From Roseimaritima multifibrata (GTDB lineage: Bacteria > Planctomycetota > Planctomycetia > Pirellulales > Pirellulaceae), in NCBI RefSeq assembly GCF_007741495.1, contig NZ_CP036262.1, positions 4,712,001 to 4,776,000 of the forward strand: DNA of 64,000 nucleotides. Reading direction: 5' to 3'. The notes under the pieces were generated by a model. It had not been told where the DNA came from. It ran no database searches and saw only the letters and a list, made by a program, of their open reading frames with translations. Both the position numbers and the translations under genes were made by a program. Every line of letters begins with the position of its first letter. Positions within the stretch are counted from its first letter, which is position 1. Positions 26,699 to 35,320 of this stretch are shown piece after piece.

Positions 26699-27490
26699 TC
26701 ATGCCGTCCCCCAACGAGCGCTGACTTCGTACAGCCAGTTCCGTGCGATCAATTCGTGCCCCTGCGGAAGCGGATGCACACCATCCCACAACCAATGTTC
26801 CGGAGAAACTTTTTCGGCAGCCGCATCAAACACGTCCTGAGTTTTAACATGCACCGCATCAAATTCCTCCGCAAGCCTACCGACAATCGGTATCAGACGT
26901 TCGACTTGATCACGCCACTTTTTGAACATGGCTTCTTGAGCCAACCGGCCGGAGGGCAACACAAAAGGATCCAGCAAAACCAGCTTCAATTCCGGGTTCG
27001 CTTTGCGGCTAGCGTTAAGAATGAATCGATAGTCGGTTTCCCATTTATCGACGTCCACGCCATCAAGATTCCTTCCAACGTCGTTAACGCCGATGAGGAT
27101 ACTGAGCAGATCAGGCTTCATGTCGATTGCATCCGCCAGCCAACGATCGCGTAAATCTCCGACCTTGTGGCCACTGATTCCACGGTTATAGAAATCCAGC
27201 TCCGCCTCCGGCATATCGACTCCAAGACGCGCGGCAAGCAGAAAGACGTAGCTGTGCCCGAGATAGTGATTTCGATCCTTTTGATTGCGTCCCCACTTCA
27301 TATCGGTGATCGAATCCCCTTGAAAAAGCAGACGGCTACCATGCTTAAATGCAGGCAAGCGATATCCGTATCCTTCGGCGGCAGACGACCTAGCGGTCGC
27401 CCCTGGTTCCCGAGCACTCGCAAAGACCGTCAAGTTTGCCAAGCTGGCCAAAGCGAGACCACTCCGGAGGAAGTTACGTCGATCATTCAT
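26699..27490 (-). CDS. Tat-exported SGNH/GDSL hydrolase
   Basis: About 263 residues from ATG 27490; a frame open further upstream to 27718 has no recognisable N-terminus. The start MNDRRNFLRSGLALASLA is a Tat-like twin-arginine signal. SGNH blocks are clear: block I RLLFQGDSITDMKWGRN, block II Gly in FYNRGISGHKVGDLRDRW, block III Asn in ILIGVNDVGRN, block V DGVHPLPQGHELIA with the D-x-x-H dyad. It is a GDSL lipase/acylhydrolase, probably acting on acetylated sugars, consistent with the CE15-like esterase on the same strand 200 bp downstream. Confidence 0.9.
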   Translation of the reverse strand: MNDRRNFLRSGLALASLANLTVFASAREPGATARSSAAEGYGYRLPAFKHGSRLLFQGDSITDMKWGRNQKDRNHYLGHSYVFLLAARLGVDMPEAELDFYNRGISGHKVGDLRDRWLADAIDMKPDLLSILIGVNDVGRNLDGVDVDKWETDYRFILNASRKANPELKLVLLDPFVLPSGRLAQEAMFKKWRDQVERLIPIVGRLAEEFDAVHVKTQDVFDAAAEKVSPEHWLWDGVHPLPQGHELIARNWLYEVSARWGTA

Positions 27491-27896
27491 CGTATTTGGA
27501 ATCGGATAAAAGAAGGTTTTTGCAGGCAGTGGGCAACAAATCTCCACTGCGTTAAAGGGCTCACGAAAGAACGGCCATGAAACATCTGTCGCCTCCCGCT
27601 TGCGCGAAAGCAATAAGACACAGGACGGAGTTGAACGCTGGCACGGTGATTCGTACACGGAGTTCAACTCCGCCCTACATCGCAAGCCGTCAGTCATTTC
27701 CCGAGCGCTGCGACGCAATTAGCAAGTCATGCGCAACGTTCAGGCACCCTATGTGTCATGCGACAAGCCCTTCCTGACGCGGCGGCGAACTAGCGATCGT
27801 CCGCAGCAGCCCAACCGAATGCCAACCGTCTGAGGATCAACATCGCTCGGTCACCACTAAACGTACGAGCGCCGCCATCGCGATGCAACTAACGGG
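27491..27896. other. Intergenic with inverted repeat
   Basis: No gene. CGGAGTTGAAC at 27626-27636 is complementary to GTTCAACTCCG at 27662-27672, forming an 11-bp stem, and the right arm is itself part of a palindrome (CGGAGTTCAACTCCG). It resembles dispersed hairpin repeats; a terminator role is possible but there is no T-tract. Confidence 0.5.
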
Positions 27897-28328
27897 CTAG
27901 TCAAGATGTTGAATTGTTCCGTCGGGTGTGACGTCGATCACCCCCAACCAGTAAAGCAGAAGCACCGTTGGATAAAACACAATGACTACAGTTGCAATCA
28001 AGCCGACTAAATGCAGTAGCCAAAGGCCCAGCCCGCGAAAACGACGAGTCCAGATCAAATAGCCAAGCGATGCAAGCGGCCACACGAGAAAGAAAATAAG
28101 TGGAACGACCGGATAGAATCGTTGGCCGCGTATCCGCATATCCTCAACGACCCAGCAAGTTGCGGCCACGCCCAGTAACACGGAAACGATCCAGTACAGC
28201 GAGCCCGAATTTGGCACAACGACTTGCCCAATGCCCCATAGCGCGGTCACCCCGTATAACAACCAAACGAACCTGCGTCGCATCGTGGACCGCGAATCAT
28301 TTTCGTCTGGCGGCGATATGTCAGCCAT
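27897..28328 (-). CDS. Four-helix membrane protein, unknown
   Basis: About 143 residues from ATG 28328 (MADISPPDENDSRS), preferred over an upstream frame opening at 28388. Predicted helices: FVWLLYGVTALWGIGQVVV, LYWIVSVLLGVAATCWVV, VVPLIFFLVWPLASLGYLIW and GLGLWLLHLVGLIATVVIVFYPTVLLL. No family recognised. Neighbour on the same strand is another membrane protein with an NPYSAP start, suggesting related roles. Confidence 0.65.
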   Translation of the reverse strand: MADISPPDENDSRSTMRRRFVWLLYGVTALWGIGQVVVPNSGSLYWIVSVLLGVAATCWVVEDMRIRGQRFYPVVPLIFFLVWPLASLGYLIWTRRFRGLGLWLLHLVGLIATVVIVFYPTVLLLYWLGVIDVTPDGTIQHLD

Positions 28329-28453
28329 GCAAGTTACATTCAAATAGCGAAGAAATTCAACGAGACGGGGCGAACGCCTCAGCGGCAATCCCGCGCCGCC
28401 CGCGTCCGTCGAGTGTCAAGGTTTTATCTTCAGATCACGCCACCTGCCAAACT

Positions 28454-28873
28454 CTAGATCGTCTTCGGGTTTGCCCCCAGCAAGCCGACCTTAATGCCAT
28501 TTGCCCTCAAAATCGTCGTGGCTTTGGAGCTGATCACAATCAATATAACAAGCCCCAGCAGTGGCACGAAAAGTCCCAGCACGTATAAGACAGCCACTAC
28601 TTTTCCGCGAAACAGTGAAGCCAACCAAAAAACCGAAACCATTCCATAAACCAACACCGCCAGCACAGCAACCAGCGTAATCAAAGCCGCCCAAATGGTA
28701 TCACCCGCGATGGCTGACACGGCAATGTTCAAAGGAAAGAGACAAAGATAAAACAAAACGGCAAGGTTTACATGTCGTTGAGCGGTAGCGATCTTTCGAA
28801 GGCGTTCCCGATCGCCACCAGATACAAGCTTCTCTACAACCGCAGGAGCTGAGTATGGATTCTCTGTTGACAT
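28454..28873 (-). CDS. Membrane protein with NPYSAP N-terminus, unknown
   Basis: 139 residues. The N-terminus MSTENPYSAPAVVEK is the NPY(Q/S)(S/A)P-type leader seen on many small planctomycete membrane proteins. Three hydrophobic segments follow (LAVLFYLCLFPLNIAVSAIAG, AALITLVAVLAVLVYGMVSVFWLASLF, VLYVLGLFVPLLGLVILIVI), ending with SSKATTILRANGIKVGLLGAN, a tail recurring in this group. The role is unknown. The gene starts just before the first tandem-repeat array. Confidence 0.7.
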   Translation of the reverse strand: MSTENPYSAPAVVEKLVSGGDRERLRKIATAQRHVNLAVLFYLCLFPLNIAVSAIAGDTIWAALITLVAVLAVLVYGMVSVFWLASLFRGKVVAVLYVLGLFVPLLGLVILIVISSKATTILRANGIKVGLLGANPKTI

Positions 28874-29049
28874 CGCGATCTTTCACCGAATGCGGCATGA
28901 CTGAAATTGCTAGTCGAGTGTACGAATTGCAGACCGCAAAAGCAAGCAAACGCCAAACTCGTGCACAGCGTCACGAATCCAAAGCACTGCTGCAGAGCCG
29001 AAAAGAAGGGATGCGTGTCGCAGCCCATGGAGTTTCAACCAGTAGCATC

Positions 29050-29870
29050 CTTGCGAGGTTTATTAAACGACCGCGCATCCCAACTGCAATGAAGACAACC
29101 GCGAAAGACGCAAAAAACGCGAAAAGACAATGCCCCATTTCAACAAGAGAGAATGGAGCAGCTGAAAGCAGTCACCTCCGCAAAAGCCAAAAACCAAAAC
29201 AGCCTGATCCATAATCCCTTTCGCGTATTTCGTGTCTTTCGCGGTTTATTAATCGACCGCGCATCCCGACTGCAGTTAGGACAACCGCGAAAAACACGAA
29301 ATACGCGAAAAGACAATGCCCGTGTTCAACAAGGAAGAATGCGGCGGCCGAGCGCACTTCCGCCAAAGAGAAAAACAAAGCAGCCTGATCCATAATCTCT
29401 TTCGCGTATTTTGCGTCTTTCGCGGTTTATTAATCGACCGCGCATCCCGACTGCAGTTAGGACAACCGCGAAAGACACGAAATACGCGAAAAGACAATGC
29501 CCGTTTTCAACAAGGAAAATTGGATCGGCCGATCGCACGCACTTCCGCAAAAGCTAAAAACCAAAACAGCCTGCCCCATAATCCCTTTCGCGTATTTTGC
29601 GTATTTCGCGGTTTATTAATCGACCGCGCATCCCAACTGCAGTTAGGACAACCGCGAAAAACACGAAATACGCGAAAAGAGAATGCCCGTTTTCAACAAG
29701 GAAAATTGGATCGGCCGATCGCACGCCCTTCCGCAAAAGCTAAAAACCAAAACAGCCTGCCCCATAATCCCTTTCGCGTATTTTGCGTATTTCGCGGTTT
29801 ATTAATCGACCGCGCATCTCGACTTCATTTGAGACTACCGCGCGAGAAGCAAAAAACGCGGAAAGACAAT
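29050..29870. repeat. Tandem array A, ~186-bp units (about 4.5 copies)
   Basis: The landmark CGACCGCGCATCC recurs at 29068, 29254, 29435, 29621 and 29807, spacings 186, 181, 186 and 186 bp. Each unit has two complementary arms of about 30 bp (left CTTTCGCGTATTTTGCGTAT..., right ...AAACACGAAATACGCGAAAAG) around a ~30-base loop that holds the landmark, and a spacer of variable unique sequence. Frames open across the array on both strands (the units are mostly divisible by 3) but no start, codon bias or known domain supports a protein. Array B at 31,455-32,965 shares the same core. Confidence 0.85.
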
Positions 29871-29989
29871 GCCCTATCGATTCTTTCGCGGTTGATGATC
29901 CAACAACTCTGCCAAAGGATTGCTGAGGTGCAATCGATTCGTTTTTTTGCGGTTGCTCTAATTCGAAGACGCTTCTTACGACTTCACGA

Positions 29990-30973
29990 TTAGGCCAATT
30001 CTTTGGCTTCGCTGAAGGTTAGCAAGCGGTTTGCTAGGGGGTCCCAGAGTTTCAGTCGCATGCACTGAATGATGTCCGGGACGTGCAGCGTGGTGACGAC
30101 GGGCGATTGTAGTTCCTGGATGCCGGCCATTGCTTCGGGCAACCGGTAAAACGGAATCTTGGCATTCAAATGATGCACATGGTGATAGCCAATGTTCCCA
30201 GTACACCAACGCATGATCACGCCCATCTTCATAAAGCTGGACGACTGCAGCGCGGCGTAGACGTGATCCCATTCGCTCCCCTCACGACGAATCATGCCGG
30301 GGAAGTTGTGCTGCGCATAAAACAAATAAGAGCCTATGCACGTGATGATCGCCATCGGCAAGAGCATTCCCAGCAGCAACGCCTGAATCGAAACAAAACC
30401 AATGGCAACAGCAATACTGATATGCAACACGATCGCCAGTGCCCCGTCAACGTTCTTCCTGGGGTTCATCAAGAACGCATGCAGACACATCTCCCAAAAG
30501 AAGATGGTCACGTAAGCCAGGAGGAGTGTGAGTGGATGTCGCGACACGGCATAGTGAAAACGCTGCAACGGGGTAGCCTGAGCGTAATCGGAGGTACTCA
30601 TCACAGGAAACGTCCCCAACGTCGTCCCAAAATGCCTTGCATTGTTCTTGTGATGTTCGTCGTGGGAATGCTTCCAGATCGACGGAGGACTGAGCACCAA
30701 CGTGCCATACAGTCGCAAGATGCCACCGGCAACACGCGAGCCGCTCAGAATCGTTCCATGCATGTAATCATGGTAGATAATGAACAACCGGATCAACACA
30801 AGGCTGGCCAGGACGCTACTGGTGACACAGACAAACCAGGGCAAGGGAAGGCAGGCGATAGCCAGAAAAGTGACCGCCAGAGTCAACGTCGACCAGAGGT
30901 GCCACCAACTTTTCCAACGCTGCTCGGATGCGTACTGCCGACTGGCAATCAATAGTTCTTTTCCGCTCCGCAT
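29990..30973 (-). CDS. Fatty acid desaturase
   Basis: 327 residues. Membrane-bound di-iron desaturase with all three histidine boxes: IYHDYMHGTIL (H-x3-H), KHSHDEHHKNN (H-x2-H-x2-HH region) and GYHHVHHLNAKIPFYRLPEA. Hydrophobic stretches lie at ~35-65, ~155-215. Family enzymes introduce double bonds into lipid acyl chains, or act as hydroxylases/ketolases on carotenoids; acyl-lipid desaturation is the simplest reading. The gene sits between repeat arrays A and B, ending ~120 bp from the last unit of array A. Confidence 0.92.
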   Translation of the reverse strand: MRSGKELLIASRQYASEQRWKSWWHLWSTLTLAVTFLAIACLPLPWFVCVTSSVLASLVLIRLFIIYHDYMHGTILSGSRVAGGILRLYGTLVLSPPSIWKHSHDEHHKNNARHFGTTLGTFPVMSTSDYAQATPLQRFHYAVSRHPLTLLLAYVTIFFWEMCLHAFLMNPRKNVDGALAIVLHISIAVAIGFVSIQALLLGMLLPMAIITCIGSYLFYAQHNFPGMIRREGSEWDHVYAALQSSSFMKMGVIMRWCTGNIGYHHVHHLNAKIPFYRLPEAMAGIQELQSPVVTTLHVPDIIQCMRLKLWDPLANRLLTFSEAKELA

Positions 30974-31454
30974 CCGTTCGTTTCCTCGGTATTGTCAGAA
31001 TAGTTATTCGGCAGTCGTCAGCCGCCACCAATACTCGACACGAAATCGGAGAGATCAGCGGTAAGACGTTAGCCGGTGCAGGCAACCAAGAGAAGGAGTC
31101 TTGGAATGGAACTCGGCCGATCAGGTCATCCAGCCCCAAAATCGAACCAACCTTTCGGCCACTCGAACAGGCGGCAGCGGCGGAAAAGCGAGTAAATCCG
31201 AGCCCAAGACTGAGCTAAGGCAGAGAGAAACCGATCACGAACACGCGAATAACGAGCGTAACCACTGACTCGATGCCGTTTCCAACGTAGCCCCCGAAAA
31301 TCACTCCCAAACAGAGCAACCATCTCCTCTAATCCATTGCCTAAAAACAACTTAGGGCGGCAGGTAAGCTCAACGCCCAAATCCAAAAACGGGCACCAAC
31401 CTGTCACCAGAAAGCGGTAAACCGCTACAAATCAAATCAAGCAGTTCCCCAAAA
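30974..31454. other. Intergenic upstream of desaturase
   Basis: No confident gene. On the minus strand a 34-codon frame (about 31,340 to 31,215) with AGGAG nearby would encode a hydrophobic peptide, but I consider it unsupported. The desaturase promoter should lie at 30974-31100. Confidence 0.4.
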
Positions 31455-32965
31455 ATCAATCCAGCCGCGCATCCCAGCTGCAAATAGAACAACCGCGAAA
31501 AACGCAAAAGACGCGAAAAGACAATGCACCATTTCAGCAGGGAAGATTGCTTTCGTGTGTAGGACCTGGAACCGCGAAAACACATGGGGACCGCCTTGTC
31601 CGGAATCCCTTTCGCGTCTTTCGTGTTTTTCGCGGTTGTTCATTCGACCGCGCATCCCAACTGCATTTAGAACAACCGCGAAAAACGCAAAAGACGCGAA
31701 AAGACAATGCACCGTTTCAGCAGGGAAGATTGCTTTCGTGTGCAGAACCTAGAACCGCGAAATCGCATTGGGCCCACCTTGTCCGTAATCCCTTTCGCGT
31801 CTTTCGTGTTTTTCGCGGTTGTTCATCCGACCGCGCATCCCAACTGCATTCAGAACGACCGCGAAAAACGCAAAAGACGCGAAAAGACAATGCACCATTT
31901 CAACAAGGAAGATTGCTTTCGTGTGTAGAACCTAGAACCGCGAAATCGCATTGGGACCGCCTTGTCCGGAATCCCTTTCGCGTATTTTGCGTCTTTCGCG
32001 GTTGTTCATCCGACCGCGCATCCCAACTGCATTCAGAACGACCGCGAAAAACGCAAAAGACGCGAAAAGGCAATGCACCGTTTCAGCAGGGAAGATTGCT
32101 TTCGTGTGTAGGACCTGGAACCGCGAAACCACATTGGGACCACCTTGTCCGTAATCCCTTTCGCGTATTTCGTGTCTTTCGCGGTTGTTCATTCGACCGC
32201 GCATCCCAACTGGATTCAGAACAACCGGGAAAAACGCAAAAGACGCGAAAAGACAATGCACCATTTCAGCAGGGAAGATTGCTTTCGTGTGTAGAACCTA
32301 GAACTTCGAAATCGCATCTGGACCACCTTGTCCGTAATCCCTTTCGCGTATTTCGTGTCTTTCGCGGTTGTTCAGTCGACCGCGCATCCCAACTGCATTC
32401 AGAACAACCGCGAAAAACGCAAAAGACGCGAAAAGACAATGCACCGTTTCAGCAGGGAAGATTGCTTTCGTGTGCAGAACCTAGAACCGCGAAATCGCAT
32501 TGGGCCCACCTTGTCCGTAATCCCTTTCGCGTATTTCGTGTCTTTCGCGGTGGTTCATTCGACCGCGCATCCCAACTGCCTTTAGAACAACCGCGAAAAA
32601 CGCAAAAGACGCGAAAAGACAATGCACCATTTCAGTAGGGAAGATTGCTTTCGTGTGCAGCACTTGGAACCGCGAAACCACATGGGGACCACCTTGTCCG
32701 GAATCCCTTTCGCGTATTTCGCGTCTTTCGCGGTTGTTCATTCGACCGCGCATCCCAACTGCATTTAGAACAACCGCGAAAAACGCAAAAGACGCGAAAA
32801 GACAATGCACCATTTCAGCAAGGAAAATTGCTTTCGTGTGCAGAACTTGGAACCGCGAAACCACATTGAGACCGCCTTGTCCGTAATCCCTTTCGCGTAT
32901 TTCGCGTCTTTCGCGGTTGTTCATTCGACCGCGCATCCCAACTGCATTTAGAACGACCGCGTGAA
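31455..32965. repeat. Tandem array B, 183-bp units, nine landmarks
   Basis: The landmark (C/A)G(A/C)CCGCGCATCCCA is found at ~31463, 31646, 31828, 32011, 32194, 32377, 32560, 32743 and 32926: seven of the eight intervals are 183 bp and one is 182. Each unit contains left arm CTTTCGCGTATTTCGTGTC... and right arm ...AACGCAAAAGACGCGAAAAG (inverted repeat of ~31 bp), then a less conserved part with ATTGCTTTCGTGTG. Because 183 is divisible by 3, several frames on both strands stay open for hundreds of codons; this is a consequence of periodicity and not evidence of translation. The array ends a few bases before the integrase remnant. Confidence 0.9.
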
Positions 32966-32970
32966 GACCA

Positions 32971-33267
32971 ATGCTTTGGTACGGCGGAAAATTGCTGTGG
33001 GTGACTCCGCTCCTTGAGAAAAGACTTCCATGGGCTTGGTGGGCGGAGCTACTGGAGGCGTTTTCTGGTTACGTTGCCGGTGCTTGGCTTGGCTATTTTT
33101 GGGGGTGGCTGCCGGACTTTCTTTGCAGGTGCTCCGTGACTACTGGATCGCCCGTGCGCCGACGGCTACGTAAGGTCACACGAAACCCAAAACAGGACTG
33201 CGCACAATCGGCGGTGCCATTGCTGCTTATTTCTCGAGCCTTTGGAGCCCGAACGGGCGAGCAAGAC
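32971..33267 (+). pseudogene. Decayed C-terminus of a tyrosine integrase
   Basis: Translation of 33007-33120 gives LEKRLPWAWWAELLEAFSGYVAGAWLGY, which aligns with the element's own integrase (WEKTFINLRSTRRTELQEAFPGHVVDAWLGH). After a one-base insertion near 33120 the match continues in the next frame (LQVLRDYWIARA against LQVTSDHWTAGA), passes an in-frame TAA at 33171, and then runs up to the 71-bp attachment repeat. The catalytic His is Tyr here and the Tyr nucleophile is lost. The DNA match over ~110 bases is roughly two thirds identical. It is most simply the remnant of a related element that was integrated in tandem at the same tRNA. Confidence 0.8.
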
Positions 33268-33338
33268 GCTCAAAAGCCAATAAAAAAGCCTCCAAAACAC
33301 TAGGGATTGGAGGCTCAGTAGCCCAACCAGGACTCGAA
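33268..33338. repeat. attL, left 71-bp attachment repeat
   Basis: Identical to 45492-45562 over 71 bases; the bases immediately outside differ (C33267 vs T45491, G33339 vs C45563). It contains the copy of the tRNA terminator hairpin and the last ~20 bases of the tRNA 3' end (T-arm part). Confidence 0.92.
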
Positions 33339-33515
33339 GAACCCGCTGAAACGCTAGTAGATTCGGACATTGTCCCCGATGGTGGTAACACCGGTGGTAA
33401 CAGTGACGACCAGACCGATCAATTCTTGCCAACTTGGCACAAACTGAACCGGTTGCAGCGAGAGAAGGTACTGGCAGTGATGAGGGGAATGATAAGCCAG
33501 GGGGTGGAACAGTGA
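33339..33515 (+). other. Alternative integrase C-terminus used only in the circular element
   Basis: Joining the repeat copies as in excision continues the integrase frame from codon 444 into 33339 for exactly 58 more codons (EPAETLVDSDIVPDGG ... LPTWHKLNRLQ ... MISQGVEQ) to TGA at 33513-33515, giving a 502-residue protein. In the integrated form the frame ends after 21 codons antisense to the tRNA. The stop overlaps the GTG of the next gene (GTGA). The second half is amphipathic and resembles the natural C-terminal helix of planctomycete integrases. Confidence 0.78.
33427..33439. repeat. Element palindrome copy 1 (TGCCAACTTGGCA)
   Basis: Thirteen-base core of the element's recurrent palindrome, here inside the codons of the alternative integrase tail (flank TT on the left instead of GT). 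Confidence 0.75.
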
Positions 33516-33646
33516 ACGCCACGAAGAAGTCCCCTGACGGGCTCTGTGAGGACTGCAGCAAGAGACAGGGCAGGCAGTTCAATTACTGGCCCGCGGCGCT
33601 CTGCCAGGCGTGTGCGTGGCTCAGAATGGATGACGAGCGAGGTTAA
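33512..33646 (+). CDS. 44-residue zinc-ribbon-like protein
   Basis: Starts at GTG 33512, overlapping the stop of the reconstructed integrase tail (GTGA), a classic coupling arrangement. It has two C-x2-C pairs (LCEDCSKRQG and LCQACAWLR) 17 residues apart, as in a small zinc ribbon, with FNYWPAAL between. Function unknown; the context suggests an accessory factor for recombination, translated only when the integrase transcript runs across attP. In the integrated state the upstream DNA is decayed integrase, so the native promoter would be absent. Confidence 0.65.
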   Translation: MNATKKSPDGLCEDCSKRQGRQFNYWPAALCQACAWLRMDDERG

Positions 33647-33887
33647 TCGCCACCATTGCCATCAGACCTGACGGGGCCGTGTGAGAGGGACCATTGATTA
33701 GACAGAGTCGCAAGCCATTATCAGTAAGAATTGTGGGTGCCCACTGATTCCCCTGACGGCCAAGCTGACTAAACTGCAGGCTTGGACACACGCTAACGCC
33801 TGGACTTGTCTTTCGTCACTGGCGTCCCACCGCGACGTTTCGCACTCAGCGTGTCCTTGAGAAGGCATCTTCATCAATAGCACCTCA

Positions 33888-35138
33888 GTGGCAGCATTGA
33901 ACAGAAACAGAAGCTCAGCGTCCAACGGCTCCAGAACTGTCGATTGGGTATTGCTAGGAATCCTTTCGGTACTCGGTCTAACAGCCTTGGGATGCTGTGG
34001 GCTGTTGTTTGTCCTGTTCTCTTTCTCGGGGACTCCGCATCGTCATGTCCGACACAGCGTTGTCGATTCCACGATTGCGACAGAACCAGACGCCATGGTG
34101 TCAGAGCTTCCTGCCATCGAAAGCAATGCTTCCAGTGACGCAGGTTCAGAGACACCTGAACTTGACGAGATCCTGGAGACAGTCGAGCTTGCTGAGGCTC
34201 TGGATGCTGCCAAATCGATGGAAGCCCTCGCCGTTGCTGAAGTCGCGGAGGACTCCGATCAGCAGCAGTCTATGTTTGCGACCGCAACAGCCCCCTCAGC
34301 GGAAGCTCTCGCAGAAAGCGGGTTATCGCTGCCTAAGCAGGGCAACAGGACCTGGATAGATAAGGCGGGCATTCATTCAGTCATTGCGACCCTGGGGAAT
34401 GTCAACTCAACGCATGTTCAACTGGAACGAGCTGACAGCGGGAAAAACATTGCGTTACCAATCGAGACGCTCAGCGAACGAGATCAGGTTTATGTCGCCT
34501 ACGCTATAGCACCAAGAATTGACCCTGAAGCAGAAGTCGTGCTCGGCAAGGTAAACCGGGTCATGGACGGGGACACGATCCAGATCGATGCGATAGAGGG
34601 AGATTCTAGGACGATCCGGCTAGTCGGGATTGATGCTCCTGAAAGTAGTCAGAGGTTCGGAACAGCCGCCAAGGTATGGCTGACGCAGCAAGTTTCCGGC
34701 AAGACGCTTCGCGTAGAGATTACAGAGAAGGACCGTTACGGACGTTTCCTGGGCAATGTGTACGTCGTCGACGATGGCGATCGCTGGCTGAACCGTGAGA
34801 TTATCCTTGCAGGTCTCGCATGGCACTATGTGGACTACAGCAAGGATATCCGCCTAGCCCAGGCCCAACAGGTTGCACGAGGGGAGAACGCAGGGTTATG
34901 GCAGGACGCCCGTAAGGTTGCCCCTTGGGACTTCCGAAATGGGGAAAGGATTGAGACAGCGATCCCTGTTAATGCCGAATCGATCCGGACAACGGACATT
35001 CAGGTTTACATCACACAGTACGGATCTAAATATCACTCGGATGGGTGCAAGTATCTGGCCAAATCGAGACAGCCGATCCCCCTGAGCCGAGCCAAATCAG
35101 CTTACGAACCTTGTTCAATATGCAAACCGCCGAGGTAA
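33888..35138 (+). CDS. Membrane-anchored thermonuclease-family protein with SHD1 domain
   Basis: 416 residues. An N-terminal membrane helix (WVLLGILSVLGLTALGCCGLLFVLFSF, ~22-47) is followed by an acidic linker, then an SHD1 domain (~145-200: RTWIDKAGIHSVIATLGN ... VQLERADSGKNIALPIETLSERDQVYV), which is common in planctomycetes. The staphylococcal nuclease domain (~210-340) keeps the catalytic set: DGDTIQI, RLVGIDAPE, DRYGRFLGNVYV and GLAWHYVDYSKD. The C-terminus has a YHSDGCKYLAKS ... YEPCSICKP motif, a Cys/His module often appended to such nucleases. It would face the periplasm and may degrade entering DNA. It is an element cargo gene. Confidence 0.87.
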   Translation: MAALNRNRSSASNGSRTVDWVLLGILSVLGLTALGCCGLLFVLFSFSGTPHRHVRHSVVDSTIATEPDAMVSELPAIESNASSDAGSETPELDEILETVELAEALDAAKSMEALAVAEVAEDSDQQQSMFATATAPSAEALAESGLSLPKQGNRTWIDKAGIHSVIATLGNVNSTHVQLERADSGKNIALPIETLSERDQVYVAYAIAPRIDPEAEVVLGKVNRVMDGDTIQIDAIEGDSRTIRLVGIDAPESSQRFGTAAKVWLTQQVSGKTLRVEITEKDRYGRFLGNVYVVDDGDRWLNREIILAGLAWHYVDYSKDIRLAQAQQVARGENAGLWQDARKVAPWDFRNGERIETAIPVNAESIRTTDIQVYITQYGSKYHSDGCKYLAKSRQPIPLSRAKSAYEPCSICKPPR

Positions 35139-35320
35139 GCCTCGGGCGTCGACAGCTCGCGATGCAACCTACCCCTCCGCTCAGTGTCATGCTGGATACC
35201 GGGACATTACCGCTTGCCGATGTGACAGATGCGAATGGTCAGCACGAGGCCAACGAGGGTGTTTGAGGTGCTGTGGGACAGAGCTTTGGCCCATTCCTCG
35301 CGGGACCCAAAACTTGCTGG

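Noticed and set aside
29050-29870. CRISPR array
   Set aside because: Units of about 186 bp with internal inverted arms and conserved spacers do not fit short repeats with unique spacers; no cas genes.
31215-31345. A 34-codon hydrophobic peptide on the minus strand with AGGAG nearby
   Set aside because: Needs a TTG start with poor spacing and lies next to repeat DNA; not supported enough to annotate.
31547-32638. A 363-codon open frame on the plus strand through array B
   Set aside because: The 183-bp period is a multiple of three, so several frames on both strands stay open; there is no start region, domain or codon bias.
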